Of a stretch of 29,886 nt of DNA, positions 23,743-29,886 are shown in pieces (position 1 is the first letter of the stretch; each line of letters opens with the position of its first letter). The stretch comes from Acidobacteriota bacterium (GTDB lineage: Bacteria > Acidobacteriota > Terriglobia > UBA7540). Under the pieces are notes generated by a model. It was not told the DNA's origin. It saw nothing but the letters and a program-made list of their open reading frames with translations, and did not search any database. The stretch is from positions 1 to 29,886 of the forward strand of contig JAJYNF010000255.1 in assembly GCA_021786455.1 (NCBI GenBank), given 5' to 3'. Made by a program: the position numbers and the translations under genes.

Positions 23743-23770
23743 ATTATGGCGCACTGGCTGGGGGTGTCAA
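23743..23770 (-). promoter_or_regulatory. Strong sigma70-like promoter of the RodZ-like gene
   Basis: On the minus strand a perfect TTGACA (23765-23770) is followed by 16 bases and CATAAT (23743-23748, five of six matches). It lies 43 bases before the RodZ-like ATG, giving a short leader, and should drive both rodZ and the helical-repeat gene. Confidence 0.75.
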
Positions 23771-23955
23771 TTCCTTTGCGTTAGCGTGCCCCCGGGCGCT
23801 TCCGAGAGTCGGTCAGCATCACCTTTTGCCGCGAGAGGGCGCACGCGCCCCGCGTAACCCAAGAGGCATGAGTTGGCGAAAAGAGTTGAAAAGCGGCAGC
23901 GAATCGTTTAATAGTGGTCACATCCTTGAGAGGCTCCGGACAGGCCAGGGATTCA

Positions 23956-25020
23956 ATGGCGCAACGCGACGAGGAAGTTCTCGAACTGAGGCGGCAGATC
24001 GAAAGGCTTTCGCTTTTCCACGAGGTGGGTAAGGCGTTGGCCTCCACGCTCGACCTGCAAAAAATCCTGCAAACCATCATGGAAAAAATCAGTGATTTCC
24101 TCCAGCCTGACACTTGGTCGCTGCTCATGCTGGACGAGAAAACCGACGAGTTGCACTTCGAAATTGCCATCGGCAACGGCGCCAACAAGCTCAAGGATGT
24201 TCGGCTAAAACTGGGCGAGGGCCTTGCGGGCTGGGCCGCCCTGCATGGGGAGCCGGTTTTGGTCAAGGATGTGACGCGCGATCCCCGCTTCAGCAAGAAA
24301 TTCGACGAAATCACTCAAGGCGAAACTCAATCGGTCGTCTGTGTCCCCATAAAAGGGCGCGAGCGGGTGCTGGGGGTCATCGAGCTGGTCAACTGCTTCG
24401 GCAAAGGCAGTTTCCGCGATGAAGACATTCCCATGCTCAAGAACCTTGCAGATTACGCCGCCATCGCCCTCGAAAATGCTCGCTACGTCCAGCGTATCCA
24501 CGAGCTAACCATCACCGACGACTGCACAGCGCTATACAATGCCCGCCACCTGAACTTTGTCCTGGACGCTGAGATTTATCGCTCGACCCGCTACAACTAC
24601 GAGTTTTCGGTCATTTTCATTGATTTGGACCACTTCAAGCTGGTCAACGACCATCACGGACATCTGGTCGGATCAAAGCTCCTGTGGATGATTGGCGACC
24701 TCATCAAAGGTAATTTGCGGCTGATTGATTACGCCTTTCGTTACGGCGGCGACGAGTTTGTGGTCTTGCTTCCCCAGACCTCAAAACAGAATGCCCTTCT
24801 GGTCGGCCGCCGCGTGAGGGAGTTGCTGAATTCCAAGGTTTTTTTTGTGGAGGAGGGGCTGAATATTCGCGTCACTGCCAGCTTTGGCGTGGCAACCTTC
24901 CCCCACGACGCGCGGACTCGCAAAGAACTCTTACACCTCGCCGATGAGGCGATGTACGTCGTCAAAAATACCACGCGCGACAACATCGCGCTTGCGGGCG
25001 AAGGGATCCCCGCCGGCTGA
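23956..25020 (+). CDS. GAF-GGDEF diguanylate cyclase
   Basis: This protein makes cyclic di-GMP from two GTP. A short helical lead is followed by a GAF sensor domain (about residues 20-180) and a GGDEF domain. Active-site GGDEF (264-268) is intact, and the metal-binding Asp lies in FIDLDHFKLVND. A feedback inhibitory I-site RLID (255-258) is placed five residues before GGDEF, as expected. I use ATG 23956 (354 residues). GTG 23914 would add 14 residues with no domain support. There is no membrane helix, so it is cytosolic. It is divergent from the RodZ-like gene. The GAF ligand is unknown. Confidence 0.92.
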   Translation: MAQRDEEVLELRRQIERLSLFHEVGKALASTLDLQKILQTIMEKISDFLQPDTWSLLMLDEKTDELHFEIAIGNGANKLKDVRLKLGEGLAGWAALHGEPVLVKDVTRDPRFSKKFDEITQGETQSVVCVPIKGRERVLGVIELVNCFGKGSFRDEDIPMLKNLADYAAIALENARYVQRIHELTITDDCTALYNARHLNFVLDAEIYRSTRYNYEFSVIFIDLDHFKLVNDHHGHLVGSKLLWMIGDLIKGNLRLIDYAFRYGGDEFVVLLPQTSKQNALLVGRRVRELLNSKVFFVEEGLNIRVTASFGVATFPHDARTRKELLHLADEAMYVVKNTTRDNIALAGEGIPAG

Positions 25021-25094
25021 AATAAAAAGCCGATCAAAAAAGGCTCGACCGCGTTGCGGAACGTTTAATCCTCGGCGGTGGCGCGCGGAACTTG

Positions 25095-25111
25095 GCTTGC
25101 ATTCGGCAAGC
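25095..25111. terminator. Possible hairpin between convergent genes
   Basis: GCTTGC and GCAAGC (25095-25100 and 25106-25111) form a six-pair stem with an ATTCG loop, between the convergent diguanylate cyclase and dehydrogenase genes. No T-run follows on either strand, so intrinsic termination is uncertain. Confidence 0.3.
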
Positions 25112-25126
25112 TCCACGACGAACAGT

Positions 25127-25834
25127 TTACCCCGGCACGGGCACGGCCGCGTTGCGAACGGCATCCGCTTGATCGCTCAGCAAGAAGTGAATCACCCGGG
25201 CCACCTCCTCGACCTTCACCCACGCAGAGAAATCAGCGTTGGGCATTGCGGCGCGGTTCGCCGGCGTGTCCATCGTGCCTGGCATGACGCAGTGGACGTG
25301 AATGTCATAGGCTTTCAATTCCTGAGCCAAGATTTCACTCAGTTGGCGGACGGCTCCCTTCGAGAGCGCGTAGGCAGCAATGCCCGCTCCGCCGCCGTGG
25401 AGGATTGCGCCGCTTGAAACGGTGACGATCCGGCCGAAATTTTGCCGAACCATGTGGGGCACAATGTAGCGAATCGCCGTGGTAAGGGGAGCCAGGTTCA
25501 GCCTGAACATTCGCTGCCACACTTCATCGCCGGATTCGTAACTTTTCCCAGCTTCAAACCCTCCCGCGGCAGCAACAAGAAAGTCCGCCCGTCCTTCTCG
25601 TAAGATAATCTCGCGGACGAACTGGGCCGTCTGCTCGCGGTCGGTGAGGTCCGCCCGGAAGCCTCGGAGCCGGCTTTGATGTTCCCCGGAGCGTTCGACC
25701 AGGTCCGACCACGCTGCTTCAGAACGATACGGCACACAAACGCGCGCGCCTCCAGCGAGCAGGTCGGCCACGACGGAGCTTCCCAGCGCGCCCGTCCCTC
25801 CGGTCACGATGGCTACCGCATCGCCGAATTCCAT
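25127..25834 (-). CDS. Short-chain dehydrogenase/reductase
   Basis: This is an NAD(P)H-dependent oxidoreductase of the classical SDR superfamily. The Rossmann motif TGGTGALG is at residues 11-18, the usual NNAG appears as AAAGG (88-92), and the catalytic residues are N113, S140/S141 and YALSK (Y155, K159). The length of 235 residues is slightly short but complete. The start ATG 25834 has AAGGAG upstream. A possible extended -10 (TGGTATCAT, 25868-25876) lies further upstream. The substrate cannot be read from the sequence. No pathway genes are adjacent. Confidence 0.9.
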   Translation of the reverse strand: MEFGDAVAIVTGGTGALGSSVVADLLAGGARVCVPYRSEAAWSDLVERSGEHQSRLRGFRADLTDREQTAQFVREIILREGRADFLVAAAGGFEAGKSYESGDEVWQRMFRLNLAPLTTAIRYIVPHMVRQNFGRIVTVSSGAILHGGGAGIAAYALSKGAVRQLSEILAQELKAYDIHVHCVMPGTMDTPANRAAMPNADFSAWVKVEEVARVIHFLLSDQADAVRNAAVPVPG

Positions 25835-25999
25835 AGCGGCTCCTTCGTCCCGCGTACCGTTGAGGGCATGATACCAGACCTTGGCTCAACGCGGTCCCTC
25901 CCAAGCGCCAGACAGCTTTCCTCACGTCCCCGTTCGGGTAGTGTCTGAAGGACGCGTTGACAGAGAGCCCTTCGAGGGAGGGTTCGCCGTTGTCCGCGA
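25835..25999. other. Intergenic region upstream of the dehydrogenase
   Basis: On the minus strand a short frame opens with ATG directly at the stop of the duplicated methylase tail (26001-26003) and runs through this region into the dehydrogenase in a different frame. Its composition and lack of a proper end suggest it is not a gene. It only repeats the stop/start arrangement seen at the real methylase end. Confidence 0.35.
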
Positions 26000-26060
26000 T
26001 CATTTCAGCAGTTCCAGCGCCTGGCGAACTTCGTCGAGTTCGGCGTCCGTCAGGCCCCAC
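26000..26060 (-). pseudogene. Duplicated 3' end of a DNA methylase gene
   Basis: The minus strand reads AKLWGLTDAELDEVRQALEL plus LK and stop TGA at 26000-26002. This is the same C-terminus as the full methylase ending at 26874, with one amino acid change (V for I) and several silent changes. Upstream similarity ends abruptly near 26060, and no start exists. It is therefore a fragment left by duplication, recombination or loss of a second, related methylase gene. Confidence 0.85.
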
Positions 26061-26142
26061 AGTTTTGCGTTCCGGCGGATCGCTGGAAATCCGTCATCCC
26101 GACGGCCCAAGTTCGTCCTCGGCCCGCGTGACCGAACGCATT

Positions 26143-26877
26143 TCACAGCGGCCTGGCGCGGGGGAAGTTTCGGATTTTCACATGGCGCTCCAGGAATGGA
26201 CGTCCAAGCCCCTCTAAGAAACTTTCGTAGGCGCTCAGGAACTCGTTGAAGGCTTCGCGGCTCGCGTTTAGTCTCCTCTTGAATCCTTCCTTGTCGGAGA
26301 GTTGGTTTTCGACGTCACGCGGTACCTGGTTGAACACGACCTGCACACAGTAATCGTTGTATTGCGAGACAAGCGCCCCAAATTCGGAAGCTATTGCTTC
26401 AAAATTTTCCACTGTAGGCCGCTGCTTCATCGCCCGTTGGTTAAGCTCTAACCAGAATCCCCGAAAAAGCTGGGCCGGTGGGATGCCGAACTTGTTGATG
26501 ATCTCACTGTTGCGGTTGAATGCGTCCAGAAGGGCCCCGTGGAGGGCGTCACCACGGTTCGGCGCTACAAACCCCTCGAACCTCTCTACGAATTCTCGAA
26601 GTCTTGGAAACTCACGCCTCGCTATGCGTCGGTCTCTGCGGGCGTCGAGCCACCGATTTAGCCACTCTACGACGAGCGGATAGAAGCTGGCGATGAGAGA
26701 AAGCGACGCGATTACGATCAGGACCCACATCACGGCGCGCTGATCGTGAAGCTGGGCGACGATGAGTGCAAGCAACGCGATGACAGGGACAATCAACCTC
26801 GTGAGGTAGTCAAAGGGCGTGAGCCTGGGTGGCTCTGGTCGCTCGGAACCAAACATGTTCCCGAAGATTTGGCTCAT
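26143..26877 (-). CDS. Two-helix membrane protein coupled to the DNA methylase
   Basis: ATG 26877 overlaps the methylase stop as ATGA, so the two are translationally coupled. The 244-residue product has a short N-terminal tail, two membrane helices (about residues 27-42 and 49-70) and a charged cytoplasmic helical domain (RRDRRIARREFPRLREFVER onward) of about 170 residues. I know no family for it and see no nuclease, nucleotide-binding or protease motif. The architecture is like membrane effectors found beside some phage-defence genes, but that is only an analogy. It lies between the two copies of the methylase 3' end and could have been acquired with the second copy. Confidence 0.8.
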   Translation of the reverse strand: MSQIFGNMFGSERPEPPRLTPFDYLTRLIVPVIALLALIVAQLHDQRAVMWVLIVIASLSLIASFYPLVVEWLNRWLDARRDRRIARREFPRLREFVERFEGFVAPNRGDALHGALLDAFNRNSEIINKFGIPPAQLFRGFWLELNQRAMKQRPTVENFEAIASEFGALVSQYNDYCVQVVFNQVPRDVENQLSDKEGFKRRLNASREAFNEFLSAYESFLEGLGRPFLERHVKIRNFPRARPL

Positions 26878-29800
26878 TTCAAAAGCTCCAGCGCTTGGCG
26901 AATTTCGTCGAGTTCGGCGTCCGTCAGGCCCCACAGTTTTGCCGCCGCGCGGTCAACCTGGTCCTCAACTTTTTCCAATTCGCGTTTGGCTTCCTCGTCA
27001 TCCGGCTTGGCCGCCAACCGCGCCGCGAGTTCGTGGGCACGCTCGGAAAGTCCCGCCAGGCGAGAATGCGTCCCGTTCGCCTTGTCGAACCTCGGCACGG
27101 CAATGTGCTCAAGGACGTGGACGGACGTCTGGGTCTCGACGACGTAGCCCTTCACAATCACGCGGCAAACGCACGAATTGAGGGAGGCGCACAAATAGTG
27201 CGCCTCCTCTGCGGTCTCCAGGTCAACAAGCATCAGCTTGTGGTCGGGAACAACAGGCTTGCGTTGGCCGGCCACGTTTCCCGCTCCGGCGGCGGCCGCG
27301 GTGAACTCGGCGGCCTGCTCTCGCCAGACCACCTTGCGAGGCGATAGGGTGTAGGGGCCTACGTTATACATCGTCCAGAGCGGGTCGGCCTTTGGGTCGA
27401 AATACTTCCTGAAGCCGGAACGCCTCCGCAGTTTATCCTCGAATCGCCTGAAATAGCGGAAGGTATTAGGAAGCCTCTCCTTCATCACCGACTCGGGTAC
27501 GCCGGAACGGGAGTCGGGGTCCTGCGCGAGGATAATGTAGGCCGAGGGGACGGCCCGCCATCGCTCGACGTCGCGCCCGCGCAAGAGTGGGTAAATAAGG
27601 TCAGGCTCAAGCGGGTGCTTCCCGACAGGGACTTTGATTTTGCCAATGTCGCCGAGGTTCTCAACCATGAGCAAGCCGTCAGGGCGCTTGCCGGCGATTC
27701 TTACCCAGTAGGCGCCGTTCAGCCCGCCAGTGTTGGAACCCTCCCAACCCCTGTAAGCGGATTTCCCGCCCGCCTTCCGCGCCGCTACTATGGCGCCGGC
27801 GGGCGCGGTGAGCCAAGGCGAGGTAGGCTTGCCGGGTTCAATCGGCTCGGCGGCAAGCGCGAGCCGCGTGGTCTGCGCCAGCGCCTGGCTAAGGTCAGCG
27901 TCGTAAGGGATGGTAGCCGCGACACTGCTTTCCGTGTCGCGGGCCTTTTGCCCCGGCGACGAACCCGCGACGGAGACCGCACCGTCGCGGCTACCAGAGA
28001 CCGACCGGCGATCTGCCGCGCGCCTCCAGAGGTGGTAGGGCACAGGGTAAGTCGTTGGCTGGCCCTTTTCAAGGACAACGGTTGCCGTGCGGTTGGCGGC
28101 CCCTTCAAAGGGCTTTAGCTCGCTCATATCGTCCACGCCAAGGACCTTCAGCGGAGCCGAACTGCCCAGGCGGAAGCGGCGAAACCCATCGCCCGCGCCG
28201 CGCGACTTGAAGACCGTTTGTGTTATCACGAAGCCCAGCCTGCCCCTTTCCGACAGGTAGCTGTCGGCTCCCGCGTAGGCAAAGAGCATGGCAAAGTCCT
28301 TTTTGCCACCTCCGAGTCGTGCCTCATGTCCGCTCAGCGAGAAGAGGCCGTACTTTCCCCAAAGCTTCTTCGTCACGTTCCGATACTCGCCCGCCAAAGA
28401 TTCCCAGTTAATCCACGGCGGATTTCCCGCGATGAAGTCAAACTTGCCTTTGAACAGCGGCGCGAAAGCGTTTTTCAGCCAGCGCGCCCAGATGCCGTTG
28501 CGGTTTTGCTTTTCGAGTTTGTGGATAGCCTCGTATAGGCGCCGCAGCCCCTCGAACGTCGCTTGGTGGGTCACGGCCAGCTCGCGCTTGGCGCGGTTCA
28601 AAAATTCGCGCGGGGAATAATCGCCGCGAGCGCATTGCTCCAAAAGCCCAGCCAGCTTTTCCATCTGGCTCGAGGTAACGATCTCGCCCGGAATTTCAAA
28701 CTCGCCGGCGGCGGTCGGAATCCGATAGCCCTTGCCAAACAACTCGGCGTATTCGGAAGGCGTGAGGACGGAATCGCACATGTAGATGGGGATTTCTATC
28801 GGACGGACGTAACGCACAAGTTCGCCCATCGCCAAGAGAAAATTTGTCCGCGCCGCAATGACTGCGACGGGATTCAGGTCGAAGCCGCAAAGATTTTCGA
28901 GAATCTTTTTGGCAACGACCTCGGCGTCTATCGGCGGATCATGCTGCAAGGCCCATTCCTTCATTCGCCGGATGGCAAGCACCAGAAACGTCCCTGAGCC
29001 GCAGGCGGGATCGAGCAGGCGCTTTTCGATGTCGCCGTGATACTCAAGCTGGTTCAGCAGGTGCTCGGCGAGCCAATCGGGAGTGTAATACTCGCCGAGA
29101 TCGTGCCGCAGTTTTTTCGGGACAAGGTACTGATAGAGCTTCTTGAGCAAGTCGCGGCTTTGCTCCGGCGCAAGGTAGGGCGTCCGCGGGTCAAACCGGG
29201 CAAGCGCGCGAAGCATGGCGCGAAGCGCGTCGGCCAAGCCCTTGTCCCAAAGGCTCAAGTACCAGGAGAAGAAATCGCCTTCGAGGAAATTATTGATTCC
29301 CTGGCGGGCGAAAAGGCCGCCATCCTCCAAATCCTTCAGCGCCCTGCGAAAGTCTTCGGGCGGGGCGGAAACCAGCGGCGCGATAAACGATTGCATCATT
29401 GCGCCGCGCTGCAACGTCATCACCTCGGCGGCCAGCAGCTTCATCAGCAAAGCAAAATAGGTGTGAACCGAGAAGAGGAATTCCTTTAGCTTTGGCACGG
29501 TGGACACGCCGAATTGCTTCGCCAGCGCCCGAGCATCTTCCTCCGCCTTGCCGATGTCCTGTCCGTACACAATCCCAAAGATGCGCTGCCATTCGGCGAA
29601 GAACGTCTGGACGCGGCGGTTTTCGGTCTTTCGCAGCTTGTCGTAAAGGCTGCCGATGATGCCCTGAGCGATCTCTCCTTTGGGCCCGAAGGTTTCGGCG
29701 AGCGCTTCCGGCGTGAGCGGCAAGCGGGCGAGCGAGCGAGTGGAGGTAGCCTAGAAGCGTTCCGATGCTCTCCGGTGTGACGGGGTGCGGGCCGTCGCGG

Positions 29801-29886
29801 TAGAAGTCCCGAACTTCGGACTCCGGGAAAAATGCGAGTTGCGGGGACACCTTCGCGGGCGGAAGGTAGGGCGCGGCGTCCTTGCC
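26874..29886 (-). CDS. N6-adenine DNA methylase, type IIG restriction-modification-like (partial, frame broken)
   Basis: The product methylates adenine in DNA and, as a type IIG-like enzyme, may also cut unmodified DNA. Numbering from TTG 29723, the SAM-binding motif DPACGSGTF is at 238-246, preceded by the KLRHDLGEYYTPDWLA block. The catalytic NPPW is at 434-437, and a target-recognition region follows to residue 949. The frame from TTG 29723 begins PLTPEALAETFGPKG, with no ribosome binding site. In the next frame upstream the protein continues (SPESIGTLLGYLHSLAR-like) and stays open to the window edge, so the true N-terminus, perhaps a nuclease domain, lies outside. The break falls at a TCGC repeat. 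An 86-bp palindromic element is read through in frame at residues 576-604. Confidence 0.85.
27911..27996. repeat. REP/BIME-like double-hairpin element inside the methylase gene
   Basis: The 86 bp are bounded by the 13-base inverted repeat TGGTAGCCGCGAC / GTCGCGGCTACCA. Each end folds into its own hairpin with a nine-pair stem and eight-base loop: on the minus strand CCGCGACGG/CCGTCGCGG and CCGCGACAC/GTGTCGCGG. A 20-odd base spacer joins them. It is translated as a Ser/Gly/Ala-rich insert in the methylase. Such paired palindromes are the mark of REP/BIME elements, often moved by a RAYT transposase. No RAYT gene is in the window. Confidence 0.8.
29728..29740. repeat. Tetranucleotide repeat (GCGA)3 at the methylase frame break
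   Basis: Three GCGA units plus one base (TCGC on the coding strand) lie exactly where the methylase changes frame. With two units (or five) the frame is continuous; with the three present it is broken. This is consistent with slipped-strand change of repeat number. Confidence 0.75.

Noticed and set aside
25719..26060. Minus-strand 113-codon frame over the duplicated methylase end
   Set aside because: It reads the duplicated tail in the wrong frame and then runs antisense-like into the dehydrogenase. There is no domain and no ribosome binding site.
29290..29850. Minus-strand 186-codon frame as a separate gene upstream of the methylase
   Set aside because: Only its first part (to about 29740) looks like protein, and that part joins the methylase after removal of one TCGC unit. 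The rest is an out-of-frame shadow of the methylase.
1..29886. CRISPR array, tRNA or rRNA genes
   Set aside because: I saw no regularly spaced repeats, no cloverleaf-like tRNA with the usual TTCGA-containing arm in a matching context, and no rRNA-like sequence.

Overview
The window is about 29.9 kb of fairly GC-rich bacterial chromosome. I found no rRNA, tRNA or CRISPR. Several things suggest an Acidobacteriota-like genome, probably environmental: the style of the proteins, the rplU-rpmA-obgE-nadD-rsfS-rlmH order, a RodZ-type HTH protein followed by a helical-repeat protein, and stand-alone LUD/LutB and GGDEF genes. This assignment is an inference with moderate confidence.

Region 1 (1-7531, minus strand) is one long housekeeping run read from a strong sigma70-like promoter at 7503-7531. 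It goes rplU, rpmA, obgE, nadD, rsfS, rlmH, a cobalamin adenosyltransferase gene, accD, folC and plsC, with several 4-base start/stop overlaps. It links ribosome biogenesis, NAD, folate, corrinoid and lipid precursor supply. The start of an exported protein gene lies at the left edge. Region 2 (7540-11690) holds a LUD/LutB iron-sulfur protein, a PilZ protein, a thioredoxin and glycerol kinase.

Region 3 (11690-13063) is decayed DNA: a frameshifted IS1380-family transposase and a second broken ORF. Region 4 (13064-17161, minus strand) is a periplasmic-type molybdenum hydroxylase operon (Tat-exported 2Fe-2S subunit, molybdopterin subunit, FAD subunit). It ends in a tightly coupled 73-residue cysteine-rich protein with no function I recognise. 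Its promoter has a perfect TATAAT enclosed by a GGGGAC/GTCCCC inverted repeat. Region 5 (17229-21604, minus strand) is an RND efflux pump with its lipoprotein adaptor. Region 6 (21940-25834) has a RodZ-like protein and a helical-repeat protein, divergent from a GAF-GGDEF diguanylate cyclase, then a short-chain dehydrogenase.

Region 7 (25835-29886, minus strand) is the most unusual part. It contains a large N6-adenine DNA methylase of the type IIG restriction-modification kind, running off the right edge, with a coupled two-helix membrane protein. The methylase reading frame is broken exactly at a three-unit tetranucleotide repeat, and removing one unit restores a continuous protein. An 86-bp double-hairpin REP-like element sits in frame inside the methylase. 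The last roughly 60 bases of the methylase gene are duplicated beyond the membrane protein gene. Together these suggest a changeable, possibly phase-variable defence locus that can gain or lose accessory genes.
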